Part shown: positions 48,664 through 57,248 of the stretch, piece after piece
Layout: the number at the start of each line of letters is the position of its first letter
Numbering within the stretch: position 1 is the first letter of the stretch
From: Microbacterium sp. MYb72
GTDB taxonomy: Bacteria > Actinomycetota > Actinomycetes > Actinomycetales > Microbacteriaceae
Length of the DNA: 64,000 bases
Reading direction: 5' to 3'
NCBI RefSeq assembly: GCF_002979415.1
Contig: NZ_PCOT01000012.1
Span: 1-64,000, forward strand
Notes under the pieces: model-generated
What the model was told of the DNA's origin: nothing
The model's database searches: none
Seen by the model: only the letters and a program-made list of their open reading frames with translations
Translations under genes and position numbers: made by a program

Positions 48664-49655
48664 GAGGAATGCTCTCGGGAGACGAGGTCAGCCGCCCCTT
48701 GATCGAGCAGCCGACGGGCAACAGTCAACCCGAGCTCGCGCGCTGCGTGCATCGGGTCTGCACCATCGGCAGCATCCGCTCCATTGCCACTGCCGTTCCG
48801 ATGAATATACTCCCCGTTCAGGTCTTCCGTGACGTCGAGGCCGATTCTCCTGCCTCCGTCGGCCGCGTAGACGACCGTTCTGACGCGCACCGAGGCGCCG
48901 GAGACGACCGCGTGGGCGGCCATCGGCGCCTGGCATCCGGCGTCCAGTCCTTCGAGGATCGCGCGCTCGACGGTGACCGCCACACGGGTCGCCTCGTCGT
49001 CCAGCTCCGCGAGCGCCGCGAGCAGCGCGGGAGCGGCATCCGTACGCGTCTCGACGGCGAGCGACCCCTGCCCGGGGGCGGTCGGCCACTCGGCGAGACC
49101 GAGCTCCTCGCGCCGCAGGGGCGAATCCGCTCCGAGGCGCGACAGGCCGGCGGCGGCGAGGATGACGGCATCCAGCTCCTCCGTCGCCACACGCTGCAGA
49201 CGCGAGTCGACGTTGCCGCGGATGTCGACCACCCTGGCGTGCGGGGCCCGCCGTCGCACCTGCGCGATACGACGCGGGGACCCCGTGCCGATGAGGCTTC
49301 CCGGCGGCAGCTCGTGCAGGGGGATGCCGTCGCGCGTGATCGCGACGTCGCGGGCGTCCTCGCGCACCGGCGTGGCTGCGATGACGAGGCCCTCGGGGAT
49401 CGCCGTCGGCAGGTCCTTCAGCGAGTGCACGAGGAGATCGCACTCCCCGGCGAGGAGAGCCTCACGAAGACGGGTGGCGAAGATGCCCTGGCCGCCGATC
49501 TCCGACAGGGACGCACGGTTGGTGTCGCCCTCGCTGGTGATCGGAACGAGCTCGACGGGACGGCCGGCGACCTTCTCGAGGGCGGCGGCGACATGACCGG
49601 ACTGCGCCTGCGCGAGCGCGCTGCGGCGGGTGCCCAACCTGATCGGGGTGCTCAT
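48660..49655 (-). CDS. hemC: Hydroxymethylbilane synthase (porphobilinogen deaminase)
   Basis: A 331-residue enzyme polymerising four porphobilinogens. Cys241 (LDAGCQAPMA) would carry the dipyrromethane cofactor and Asp81 (HSLKDLPT) is catalytic. The start at 49655 begins STPIRLGTRRSALA, the family N-terminus; upstream reading runs into hemQ. A Gly/Asp/Ala-rich insert (NGSGNGADAADGAD) sits in the C-terminal domain. Confidence 0.95.
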   Translation of the reverse strand: MSTPIRLGTRRSALAQAQSGHVAAALEKVAGRPVELVPITSEGDTNRASLSEIGGQGIFATRLREALLAGECDLLVHSLKDLPTAIPEGLVIAATPVREDARDVAITRDGIPLHELPPGSLIGTGSPRRIAQVRRRAPHARVVDIRGNVDSRLQRVATEELDAVILAAAGLSRLGADSPLRREELGLAEWPTAPGQGSLAVETRTDAAPALLAALAELDDEATRVAVTVERAILEGLDAGCQAPMAAHAVVSGASVRVRTVVYAADGGRRIGLDVTEDLNGEYIHRNGSGNGADAADGADPMHAARELGLTVARRLLDQGAADLVSREHSS

Positions 49656-49663
49656 GGCGGGGC

Positions 49664-50341
49664 CTACTGCAGCACGTCCGCGATCTCGTCGAACCGCAGT
49701 CGGCGCCCCGTGTAGAAGGGCACCTCCTCCTTCACGTACAGACGCGCGTCGGTGTAGCGCAGGTCGCGCATCAGGTCGACGAGCTCGGTGACGTCGTCGG
49801 CCTCGAGGGGAAGGAGCCACTCGTAGTCGCCGAGGGCGAACGCGGCGACCGTGTTCGCGATGACCCCGGTGAACGCGGCGCCCTTGCGGCCGTGATCGGC
49901 GAGCATCTTCCGACGCTCCTCCTCCGGGGCGAGGTACCACTCCGGGGTGCGCACGAACGGGTAGAGGCAGAGCCAGTCCTTGGGCTCGATGCCGCGGAGG
50001 AACCCGGGCACGTGCTGACGGTTGAACTCGGCGTCGCGGTGCACGCCCATGACGTTCCACACGGGCAGGAGGGTGCGCAGCAGTTCGGTGCGACGAAGAC
50101 GACGCAGCGCCTTCTGCAGGTCTTCGGCGGTGTCGCCGTGGAGCCACACCATCAGGTCGGCGTCGGCCTTGAGGCCGGAGACGTCGTAGAAGCCCCGCAC
50201 GGTCACGCCGGAGTCTTCGATGTACGAGACGATCGTCTCGAGCTCAGTGGAGTCGGATTCGGTCACCGGGACGTCGGGATTGCGTCGCCATACCGCCCAG
50301 AGGGTGAAGCCGGACGGGTTCTCTTCGCGCTCTTCGGACAT
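49664..50341 (-). CDS. chdC: Coproheme decarboxylase (HemQ/ChdC, chlorite-dismutase-like)
   Basis: A 225-residue heme protein that converts coproheme III to heme b, the last step of the coproporphyrin-dependent pathway of Gram-positive bacteria. Signatures: LWAVWRRN at the start, LYPFVRTPEWYLAP with the catalytic Tyr, and LADHGRKGAAF before the heme-ligand region. Its stop is 8 bp from the hemC start. Its presence sets the pathway type. Confidence 0.94.
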   Translation of the reverse strand: MSEEREENPSGFTLWAVWRRNPDVPVTESDSTELETIVSYIEDSGVTVRGFYDVSGLKADADLMVWLHGDTAEDLQKALRRLRRTELLRTLLPVWNVMGVHRDAEFNRQHVPGFLRGIEPKDWLCLYPFVRTPEWYLAPEEERRKMLADHGRKGAAFTGVIANTVAAFALGDYEWLLPLEADDVTELVDLMRDLRYTDARLYVKEEVPFYTGRRLRFDEIADVLQ

Positions 50342-50418
50342 GCACCCAGTCTGCCCCCTTTGCGCGACGGGTGCGAACCCGCGGAGGAACCCGACCCCCG
50401 TGGGCGCGGGAAGGATGC

Positions 50419-50700
50419 TCAGCGCGAGGCTGCGCGCGCGATGACCCACACGAGGCTGCCCACGACGGCGGCGAGGGCGACTGCTCCCGCGATCGCCCCG
50501 ACCGGGTTGCGGTCGGCGAATCGCCGCGCCTTCGCCGCTGCGCGCACCGAGGCCTTCTCGATGCGCCGGGGGAAGTTGCCCTTGACCTCGATCGCGGCGA
50601 GCGCCGCCTTGAGCTCGGCCCTCGCCGAGGCCACGGGATCGACGATGCCGGCCGGGACCGCGGTCTTCGGCAGCGAGCCGGTGCTGTCAGAGTTCGTCAT
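50419..50700 (-). CDS. Small membrane protein (DUF3618-like)
   Basis: A 93-residue protein with a cytoplasmic helix (ASARAELKAALAAIEVKGNFPRRI) and one C-terminal membrane helix (GAIAGAVALAAVVGSLVWVIA). The ARAELKAALxxIE pattern resembles actinobacterial DUF3618-like proteins. The ATG at 50700 overlaps the preceding gene's end by 14 bp, so the three small membrane-associated genes here form a unit. Function unknown. Confidence 0.72.
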   Translation of the reverse strand: MTNSDSTGSLPKTAVPAGIVDPVASARAELKAALAAIEVKGNFPRRIEKASVRAAAKARRFADRNPVGAIAGAVALAAVVGSLVWVIARAASR

Positions 50701-51094
50701 CGCCTGAGCCCTTCGCGATCTTGATGTCGGCGGCAACCGCCTGAGCAGGGTTCTCCCGCGCCAGCACCTTGCGGAACTTCAGGATGCCGAGCAGTGCGAA
50801 GAACAGCACCGCCAGGATCAGGATGCCGAACACGGCGATGGCCGAGAGCCAGACCGGCCACCAGGACGAGAGCCCGGCGATGGCGAACACCAGGACCACG
50901 GGCACGGCCCAGAACAGGAAGAACAGGGCGACCAGGAACCACACGGAGCCGATGCCGGCATCCTTCGAGGTCTTCGCGACCCACGCCTTGGCCGCGTCGA
51001 TCTCGGCCTTGACGAGGTTCGTGACCAGGTCGGGGAGGTCGCCGATGAGGGTCAGCAGACTGTCGTCCGCACGATCCCGATATCCGCGGGGCAT
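50687..51094 (-). CDS. Phage-holin-family (DUF1469-like) membrane protein
   Basis: A 135-residue protein. An amphipathic N-terminus (DSLLTLIGDLPDLVTNLVKAEIDAAKAWV) is followed by two membrane helices with a WPVW turn. The family name is historical; chromosomal actinobacterial members accompany YtxH-like and DUF3618 proteins and are not phage genes. It starts 1 bp after the preceding gene's end. Role probably in envelope maintenance; unproven. Confidence 0.82.
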   Translation of the reverse strand: MPRGYRDRADDSLLTLIGDLPDLVTNLVKAEIDAAKAWVAKTSKDAGIGSVWFLVALFFLFWAVPVVLVFAIAGLSSWWPVWLSAIAVFGILILAVLFFALLGILKFRKVLARENPAQAVAADIKIAKGSGDDEL

Positions 51095-51095
51095 G

Positions 51096-51518
51096 TCAGT
51101 CGTCGGCCTTCTTCGGAGCCGCGGGCTTCTTCGCCGCGGCAGGCTTCTTCGCTGTCGTGCTCTTCGCGTCGTGCTCCGCTCGGCGCTTGGCCTCGGCCAC
51201 CGCATCCTCCGTCGCCTTGGCGAGGTCGTCTGCCGCGTCCTTGCCGGTGGCGATCGCCGAGTCGAGCCGCTGGCCGGGGGTGCCGTTGCCGCTGGCGGAC
51301 TTCGCGATCTTGACGACGCCGGTCCAGATCGCGCCGGGGACGGCCGCAGCCTTGTCGCCCACGTAGGACTTGACCTTGGTGACCTGCTCCTGGACGGGGT
51401 CGAGGTGCCAGACCTTGAGCCACTGCGTCTTGATCTGCTCGTAGCGCTCGCGCCCGGCTCGCGTGCCGAGGACGTATCCGACGCCGAGTCCGACGACGAG
51501 TCCGATCTTCCCCTTCAT
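51096..51518 (-). CDS. YtxH-like membrane protein with Lys/Ala-rich tail
   Basis: A 140-residue protein. A single N-terminal membrane helix with GLGVGYVLGTRAGRERYEQI, typical of YtxH-type proteins, is followed by a helical region and a repetitive KKPAAAKKPAAPKK C-terminus resembling histone-like tails. AGGAG six bases before the ATG at 51518 supports this start. First gene of the three-gene cluster between cgoX and chdC. Confidence 0.8.
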   Translation of the reverse strand: MKGKIGLVVGLGVGYVLGTRAGRERYEQIKTQWLKVWHLDPVQEQVTKVKSYVGDKAAAVPGAIWTGVVKIAKSASGNGTPGQRLDSAIATGKDAADDLAKATEDAVAEAKRRAEHDAKSTTAKKPAAAKKPAAPKKADD

Positions 51519-51605
51519 GGGGTCTCCTCTACGTAGTTCCGGTGTGGACGCCTGAGGCGAACCGGCGATTCGGAACCGCCGACCAGGTACCCAGCGTAAC
51601 CCCAT

Positions 51606-51621
51606 ATGCCGATTTCGGCAT
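51606..51621. promoter_or_regulatory. Perfect palindrome ATGCCGA-TT-TCGGCAT
   Basis: A 7-bp stem with two-base loop in the 159-bp gap between cgoX's end and the YtxH-like gene. It could be a terminator stem or an operator. A second GC-rich inverted pair (CGGCGATTCGGAACCGCCG) lies ~30 bp to the left. Confidence 0.3.
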
Positions 51622-51677
51622 CTACACGTGAGGGGGTTGACAAGCAGATGACGAAAGACGTCCTCATCGGAGGGCGA

Positions 51678-53192
51678 TCAGCCCCACAGCAGCGCGCGGC
51701 GGAGGCGGTCCGCCTCCTCCTTCGCATCGGGGATCACCTGGGCGAGGCCGGTCCCCGCGAGCCACGCGCCGACGGCGGCGAGGCCGGGCACCGCCTGCAC
51801 AGCCGCACGGGCGGCGGCACGACGATCGCCCGATCCGATGATCGACGCCGGCTGCGACTGCACGAACCGGGCGCGATGCGAGGCCACGAGGGCGCTCTCG
51901 TCCAGGGGGACTCCGAGAAGGGCGGATGCCTCACGCAGCGCGAGCCTCGCCGCATCCGCGTCGTCCAGCGCCGACGTCGCCGCGGGCTCGCCCTGGGCGC
52001 CGAACGACACCCGGACGACCTGCCGCTCGCGGGCCGCCTCACGCACCCACCGCCACTTCGCACTCGAGTGGGTGAGCGCCTTCGCGGTGTGCGAGCCTGG
52101 CACCGTCAGCACCCCGGTGCCCCGCGGCGCGGAGGCGAGCTCTGCGGCATCGAGCAGCAGGGTCACGATCTCGATCTCGGGGGCGACAGCCGCGTCGGTG
52201 CGCGAGAGCGCGGGGGCCGAGGACGCGAGGAGCTCGCGGGCCGTCGCCTCCGGAGTCGCGACGATCACGGCATCCGCGGTGAGGACGAGCTCCTCGGGGG
52301 CGGGCTCCTCGCTCGTGCCGTCGGCGGGTGCGGCGAGCGCGTCCGTATCAGCCGCAGCGATCTCGGCCGTCACCGTCCACGTCGCATCCGACCGGGAGAC
52401 GCCGGAGACCTCCGCGCCGGTGCGGACCACCCCACCGAGGCTCTCGATGTCGGCGACGAGCGCATCGACCAGCCCTGACATGCCGCCGTCGAGACCCTCG
52501 ACCGCGGACCCCGGCGCTTTCGCCGAACGGGCGGCGCCCTCGTCGCGCAGCGCCTGCACGGCGCCCGAGAGCGAGCCGACGCTGGTGAGCGCGGCGTTGA
52601 GGCCGGGGGCGGCGATGTCGACGTCGACGTCTTCGGGGAGCGCCGAGTACACCCCTGTCGTCACCGGGGCGACCAGGCGGTCGCGCACCTTCGCGCCCAT
52701 GCGGGAGGAGACCAGCTTGCCGAGGCTGTGGTTGTGGCCGATAGTCAGCGGCGGGCGCACGCGGTCGAGGTAGGCGCGCCAGACGCCGGACCAGCCGATG
52801 ATGCGGCGCACGTCGTCCTGGAACGGGTTCGCGGGGATGCCGAGGATGCCGCCGACCGGCAGCGGCGCCGCTCCCACACCGGGGATGCCGGCCAGCCAGG
52901 CCCCGCCCGCTGCGGGGGCGACGATGCGGTCGGCGAGGCCGAGGTCGTCGAGCAGCGCCCTGACGTGCCCGCCCCTCGTCGCGAAGCTCTCCGCGCCGGC
53001 GTCGACCGCGACGCCTCCGAGGTCAGCCCGACGGATCGCGCCGCCGACGGCATCCGCCGCCTCCAGCACCGTCACGCGCATGCCGACCTTCACGCACTCG
53101 CGCGCCGCGATCAGCCCGCCGATGCCGCCGCCGATCACGATGACGTGCTTCTCTGCGGCGAGGGCGGCGAGGTCTTCAGGGCGTGCGGTCAT
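51678..53192 (-). CDS. cgoX: Coproporphyrinogen III oxidase / protoporphyrinogen oxidase-like (HemY/CgoX)
   Basis: A 504-residue FAD enzyme. The N-terminal motif VIVIGGGIGGLIAARE is followed by VGGAIRRADLGGVAVDAGAESFATRGGHV, typical of HemY/CgoX. In this pathway it oxidises coproporphyrinogen III to coproporphyrin III. The ATG at 53192 is preferred for spacing from GAGG; an ATG at 53201 is also possible. It is the most upstream gene of the leftward heme block; the ferrochelatase gene is not in the window. Confidence 0.92.
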   Translation of the reverse strand: MTARPEDLAALAAEKHVIVIGGGIGGLIAARECVKVGMRVTVLEAADAVGGAIRRADLGGVAVDAGAESFATRGGHVRALLDDLGLADRIVAPAAGGAWLAGIPGVGAAPLPVGGILGIPANPFQDDVRRIIGWSGVWRAYLDRVRPPLTIGHNHSLGKLVSSRMGAKVRDRLVAPVTTGVYSALPEDVDVDIAAPGLNAALTSVGSLSGAVQALRDEGAARSAKAPGSAVEGLDGGMSGLVDALVADIESLGGVVRTGAEVSGVSRSDATWTVTAEIAAADTDALAAPADGTSEEPAPEELVLTADAVIVATPEATARELLASSAPALSRTDAAVAPEIEIVTLLLDAAELASAPRGTGVLTVPGSHTAKALTHSSAKWRWVREAARERQVVRVSFGAQGEPAATSALDDADAARLALREASALLGVPLDESALVASHRARFVQSQPASIIGSGDRRAAARAAVQAVPGLAAVGAWLAGTGLAQVIPDAKEEADRLRRALLWG

Positions 53193-53286
53193 GCCTTCCA
53201 TCCTCGCTCATCGCGAGCGCGTCACGAGAGCTGCCGCCCGTCGGAAACAGTTCCCTCTTGCCGTCCGGACGCGTGATGACTACTGT

Positions 53287-53302
53287 TTAGCCAGATAGCT
53301 AA
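53287..53302. promoter_or_regulatory. Candidate operator TTAGC-N6-GCTAA
   Basis: Five-base inverted arms 18 bp before the start of the epimerase-like gene, in a locally AT-rich stretch (TTTAGCCAGATAGCTAAC). MarR-type proteins bind comparable sites; no regulator gene is adjacent. Confidence 0.35.
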
Positions 53303-53319
53303 CAAGCGAAGGAGTGAAG

Positions 53320-54210
53320 ATGCGCGTCGCCATCACCGGAGGCACCGGCTTCGTCGGGAGGAACCTCGCCGCACGCCTCGAGGATGCGGTCGTCGTCTCC
53401 CGTCGCAACGGCGTCGACGTCACCGACGTCGACGCGCTCACCGAGGCGTTCCGCGGGTGCGACGCCGTCGCGCACTGCGCGGGCATCAATCGCGAGATCG
53501 GCGACCAGACCTTCCGCCGCGTGCACGTCGAAGGGACCCGCGCGGTCGTCGAGGCCGCGCGGCGAGCAGGGGTCGGCCGCATCGTGATGGTCAGCTTCCT
53601 GCGGGCGCGCCCCGACTGCGGCTCCGGCTATCACGAGTCGAAGTGGGAGGCGGAGGAGATCGTCCGCGGCTCCGGCATCCCGCACACGATCCTCAAGTCC
53701 GGCATGATCTACGGACCCGGCGACCACATGGTCGACCACGTCACGAAGGCCGTGCGGACGCTGCCGTTCTTCTGGACCGTGGGCTTCCGCGAGCGCACCG
53801 CACGCCCCGTCCCCGTGGACGACGCGGTCGACGTCCTCGTCGCCGCCCTCGAAGGCCGCATCCCCGACCCCACGGTGGCCGTGATGGGAGTCGACGAGGT
53901 GACTCTGGGCGAGGCGATCCGCCGCATCGCCCGCGTCGCCGATCGCAGCCCCGCCTACCTCCCCGTGCCGGTGTGGACCATCCGCCTCCTCGCGCGGATC
54001 ACGGAGCGGCTCATGGTCGTGCCGCTCGTGGCGAGAGCGCAGGCCCGGATGCTCGCGGAGGGCGTGAGCGAGGCCGCTCCGCCGGCACCGGAGCCGCCCG
54101 TGGGCATCCGTCCGTCACGCGGGTTCACCGACGAGCGGATCCGCGCCGCGCTCCCGGAGGGCCGGTTCGGGCTGAGCGACCTGAGGATCGCACTCCCCCG
54201 CCGCCGCTGA
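53320..54210 (+). CDS. NAD(P)-binding SDR-type epimerase-like protein (NDUFA9-related)
   Basis: A 296-residue atypical short-chain dehydrogenase. GGTGFVGRNLA at the N-terminus binds the cofactor; HCAGINRE and the SGYHESKWEAEEIVRGSGIPHTILKSGMIYGPGD segment follow. This resembles the NDUFA9/YwnB-like group that lacks a standard YxxxK tetrad, although the Tyr and Lys appear in GYHESKW. GAAGGAG at 53307-53313 fixes the ATG at 53320. Divergent from cgoX; role unknown. Confidence 0.8.
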   Translation: MRVAITGGTGFVGRNLAARLEDAVVVSRRNGVDVTDVDALTEAFRGCDAVAHCAGINREIGDQTFRRVHVEGTRAVVEAARRAGVGRIVMVSFLRARPDCGSGYHESKWEAEEIVRGSGIPHTILKSGMIYGPGDHMVDHVTKAVRTLPFFWTVGFRERTARPVPVDDAVDVLVAALEGRIPDPTVAVMGVDEVTLGEAIRRIARVADRSPAYLPVPVWTIRLLARITERLMVVPLVARAQARMLAEGVSEAAPPAPEPPVGIRPSRGFTDERIRAALPEGRFGLSDLRIALPRRR

Positions 54211-54343
54211 TCTCCGTCGCGCCGCCGTGCCGATCCTCTGTCGCGTGGCCGTGCTGAACCTCTGTCGCGCCGCCGTGCCGACCCCCGCCGCGCCGCCGTT
54301 CGGGAGGAGAAAGCGCGTTCGGGCTGAGGAATCACGCGCAGGG

Positions 54344-54457
54344 CTCCTCCCGAGCGTGCGAACTCCTCCCGAACGCGCGAGGTGCTCCCGAACGCGCGAG
54401 GTGCTCCCGAACGTGCGAACTCCTCCCGAACGCGCGAGGTGCTCCCGAACGCGCGAA
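54344..54457. repeat. 19-bp tandem repeat, six units
   Basis: Six consecutive 19-bp units, alternating CTCCTCCCGAACGCGCGAG and GTGCTCCCGAACGCGCGAA types, starting at 54344, 54363, 54382, 54401, 54420 and 54439, then a partial seventh. They lie in the 353-bp gap between convergent genes (54210 and 54564). The remainder of the gap is GC-rich GCCGCCGTGCC-type repeats (54221-54300) with no gene. Confidence 0.9.
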
Positions 54458-54506
54458 CTCCTCCGCACCTGCGCGCAGCGGGGAGACGTGGGGAAAACCG
54501 GGGCGG

Positions 54507-54587
54507 AGCCCCTCAGACCGCGTGCACCAGTTCGACAACGCGGGGAAACGGAGGCAGAGCCCCTCAGACCGCGTGCACCAGTTCGAC
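54507..54587. repeat. 51-bp tandem duplication of the hemE 3' end
   Basis: The 30-bp AGCCCCTCAGACCGCGTGCA...CAGTTCGAC occurs at 54507-54536 and again at 54558-54587, a period of 51 bp (17 codons). The second copy is the real end of hemE (stop at 54564-54566). The first copy, downstream in the hemE direction, repeats the VELVHAV-stop coding. The duplication is a fossil of slippage or recombination. Confidence 0.85.
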
Positions 54588-55586
54588 GATGCGGGTGAGC
54601 TGGTCGGGATCCGTCTCCGGAGGCACGCCGTGACCGAGGTTGAGGATGTGCGCGCGGGCCGCGCGGCCCCGCTCGAGGACCTCCCGCACGTGCGCCTCCA
54701 GCACCGGCCACGGGGCGCTCAGCAGCGCGGGGTCGATGTTGCCCTGCACGGTGACGCCGTCGCCGAGGATCGCCGCGGCCTCGTCGAGCGGCTGGCGCCA
54801 GTCGACTCCCACGCCGTCGGCGATGCCGCCCAGGCGCATGTCGGCGAGGAACGGACCGGTGCCGACGCCGAAGTGGATGGTCGGGATGCCGATGCCGGCC
54901 AGCGCCGCGTGCGAGTGCGGAGCGACGAAGGCACGGTAGTCCGCCGGGCTGAGCGACCCCGCCCACGAGTCGAACAGCTGGACGACGGAGGCTCCGGCAT
55001 CCCTCTGGATCTCCAGGAAGCGGCGCGAGACCCGGGCGAGCCAGCCGGCGAGGCGGTTCCAGGACTCGGGATCGGCGTGCATCATCGCCCTGGCGCGCAG
55101 ATGCTCCTTCGACGGCCCGCCCTCCACGAGGTAGGCGGCGAGGGTGAACGGGGCCCCCGCGAACCCGATCAGGGGGGTGTCGCCGAGCTCGTCCGTGACG
55201 ATCCCCACGGCGGCGGCGATGGCGGATCCGTCGAGGTCGGCGGGGTCGATCGCGGTGATCCGCTCGACGTCGGCCGCGGTCCTGACCGGGTTGGCGAACA
55301 CCGGACCGCGCCCAGGCTCGATCTCCACCTCGACGCCGGCGAGGCGCAGCGGGATGACGATGTCACTGAAGAAGACCGCCGCGTCGACGCCGTGCCTGCG
55401 CACCGGCTGCAGCGTGATCTCCGCCGCGAGCTCCGGAGTGAGGCAGGCGTCGAGCATCCTCGTGCCGACGCGGAGATCGCGGTATTCGGGCAGGGACCGA
55501 CCCGCCTGTCGCATGAACCAGACCGGGGTCTGCTCGGGTCGGTGTCCGGCGAGGGCGCGCAGCAGCGGAGCGTCAGAGAGGGCCAT
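54564..55586 (-). CDS. hemE: Uroporphyrinogen decarboxylase
   Basis: A 340-residue TIM-barrel enzyme decarboxylating uroporphyrinogen III to coproporphyrinogen III. The family markers are visible: [18 protein letters not shown] at the N-terminus, [42 protein letters not shown], and [12 protein letters not shown]. The start at 55586 gives the usual N-terminus; upstream reading crosses the inverted repeat. It is divergent from hemA, 215 bp away. Confidence 0.95.
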   Translation of the reverse strand: MALSDAPLLRALAGHRPEQTPVWFMRQAGRSLPEYRDLRVGTRMLDACLTPELAAEITLQPVRRHGVDAAVFFSDIVIPLRLAGVEVEIEPGRGPVFANPVRTAADVERITAIDPADLDGSAIAAAVGIVTDELGDTPLIGFAGAPFTLAAYLVEGGPSKEHLRARAMMHADPESWNRLAGWLARVSRRFLEIQRDAGASVVQLFDSWAGSLSPADYRAFVAPHSHAALAGIGIPTIHFGVGTGPFLADMRLGGIADGVGVDWRQPLDEAAAILGDGVTVQGNIDPALLSAPWPVLEAHVREVLERGRAARAHILNLGHGVPPETDPDQLTRIVELVHAV

Positions 55587-55627
55587 GCGTCCATCCTCCC
55601 ATCCGGGATCTATGGGCCGGCTGCGCT

Positions 55628-55732
55628 CCAGAACTCCGGAGATCCGAGGCCGCGCCTGCCCGGGTGGGCGCATGATCCCGCGCCTGCTCGGAGCTGTCCG
55701 GCGTACGGGCTGACGGTTCTCCGGAGTTCTGG
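55628..55732. repeat. Intergenic inverted repeat, family B, copy 2, in the hemE-hemA divergent region
   Basis: Perfect arms CCAGAACTCCGGAG (55628-55641) and CTCCGGAGTTCTGG (55719-55732). Unlike most repeats here it is between divergent genes, so it cannot be only a terminator and may affect both promoters. Confidence 0.8.
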
Positions 55733-55801
55733 CGCGACCCGTCCGAGAGCCGCGCGAGGGCCGCCGAACCCGGCCCACCGCGGCTCGGGTAGAATCGTCG
55801 T

Positions 55802-57097
55802 GTGCTGCTGTGTGTGACGGCGAGTCACAAGACCGCCTCCTTCGACCTGCTCGAACGCCTGAGCCGCACCCCCGACGACGTCGCACCCACCCTCGTGGGG
55901 CTGACGCCGTGCGTGCAGGGTGCGGTCGTTCTCGCGACGTGCAACCGGTTCGAGGCGTACGTGGAGATCGACGAGCCGGTCACTGCGGCCGGAGCCGTCG
56001 GCGTGGAAGCCGTGCTGGAAGCGGTCGAGTCCGCGACCGGTGTTCCCGCCTCCGAACTCGACGGCGCCTACGCCGTGCACTCGGGCCGTCGCGTCGCCGA
56101 GCACCTCTTCTCCGTGGCATCCGGACTCGAATCCGTCGTGTCCGGCGAGGGCGAGATCGCCGGCCAGGTGCGCCGCGCACTGAAGTCCGCCCGCAAGGAC
56201 GGCACGACCTCTCCCGAGCTCGAGCGCCTGTTCCAGCGCGCCAGCCAGGCTCAGCGCAAGGTCAAGAACGTCACCGCCCTGGGCCGTGCAGGGCGTTCGC
56301 TCGTCCGCCTCGCTCTGGAGCTTGCCGACAGCCGCATCGCCGACTGGTCGGCCGAGCGGGTGCTGCTCGTCGGCACCGGCGCCTACGCCGCCGTCACCCT
56401 GGCCACGCTCCGTGAGCGCGGCGCCGAGAACATCTCCGTCTACTCGCCGTCGGGGCGCGCCGAGATCTTCGCCGCGAAGCACGGCATCCGCGCCGTGTCG
56501 GCCGACGACTACGCGCGCACGGCCGCACGCTCCAGCCTCCTCATCACCTGCACGACCGCGACGGAGCCCGTCCTCGGCCTCGAGCACCTGCAGCTGCCGG
56601 TCGGCGCCGCAGCGGTCGGATGCCCCGTCGGCTCGCACAGCCGGCTCGTGGTCGACCTCGGCATGCCGCGAAACGTCGACCCCGCCGTCGCGACGCTCGA
56701 GGGCGTCGCCCTGCTCGACCTCGAGACCATCCGCCTGCACGCCCCTCTCGAGGAGCTGCAGGCGACGGATGCCGCGCGCAGCGTCGTGCGCGAAGCAGCG
56801 GAGACCTTCCACGTCGTGGGCTCCCGTCAGAGCGTGACTCCGGCGGTCGTCGCCCTCCGCTCGCACATCTTCTCCCTGCTCGACACCGAGATCGACCGAG
56901 CCCGCGCCCGCGGTGACGAGGACGGCAGGGTCGAGCAGGCGCTGCGCCATCTCGCCGGGGTACTGCTGCACACGCCGACCGTGCGCGCCCACGAGCTCGC
57001 CGCATCGGGCAAGGCCGACGAGTTCACGTCGGCTCTCGCCTCCCTGTACGGCATCGAGCCGGCGCAGGACGACATCGCCGACGCGGCGAGCGCCTGA
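55802..57097 (+). CDS. hemA: Glutamyl-tRNA reductase
   Basis: A 431-residue enzyme that reduces glutamyl-tRNA to glutamate-1-semialdehyde, the first committed heme step. The catalytic Cys47 lies in [34 protein letters not shown] and the [18 protein letters not shown] helix follow. The NADPH-binding motif is [13 protein letters not shown] and the C-terminal dimerisation domain is present. The start is GTG (55802) without a strong ribosome site. Divergent from hemE. Confidence 0.95.
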   Translation: MLLCVTASHKTASFDLLERLSRTPDDVAPTLVGLTPCVQGAVVLATCNRFEAYVEIDEPVTAAGAVGVEAVLEAVESATGVPASELDGAYAVHSGRRVAEHLFSVASGLESVVSGEGEIAGQVRRALKSARKDGTTSPELERLFQRASQAQRKVKNVTALGRAGRSLVRLALELADSRIADWSAERVLLVGTGAYAAVTLATLRERGAENISVYSPSGRAEIFAAKHGIRAVSADDYARTAARSSLLITCTTATEPVLGLEHLQLPVGAAAVGCPVGSHSRLVVDLGMPRNVDPAVATLEGVALLDLETIRLHAPLEELQATDAARSVVREAAETFHVVGSRQSVTPAVVALRSHIFSLLDTEIDRARARGDEDGRVEQALRHLAGVLLHTPTVRAHELAASGKADEFTSALASLYGIEPAQDDIADAASA

Positions 57098-57106
57098 GCT
57101 CCACCC

Positions 57107-57130
57107 GCTCTCCACAGGAACCGGGAGAGC
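57107..57130. terminator. Weak hairpin after hemA
   Basis: GCTCTCC (57107-57113) pairs with GGAGAGC (57124-57130) around a 10-base loop; CTCCACAG words repeat on both sides. It lies just after the hemA stop and may end its transcript; no T-run. The rest of the 150-bp gap shows nothing clear. Confidence 0.35.
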
Positions 57131-57248
57131 ACCGGTTCTCCACAGAGTCGCTGCCTCCCGGCACCCGCCGCTCCTCCCCCACCCCTGCCGGTCCTACGGT
57201 CGGATGCGTGACAGCGCCGCGTCATCGGCGCAGGATGGGAGGATGCTC

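Noticed and set aside
50687..51094. Phage-holin family label suggesting a prophage
   Set aside because: No other phage gene, integrase or attachment site nearby; chromosomal members of this family are common in actinobacteria.
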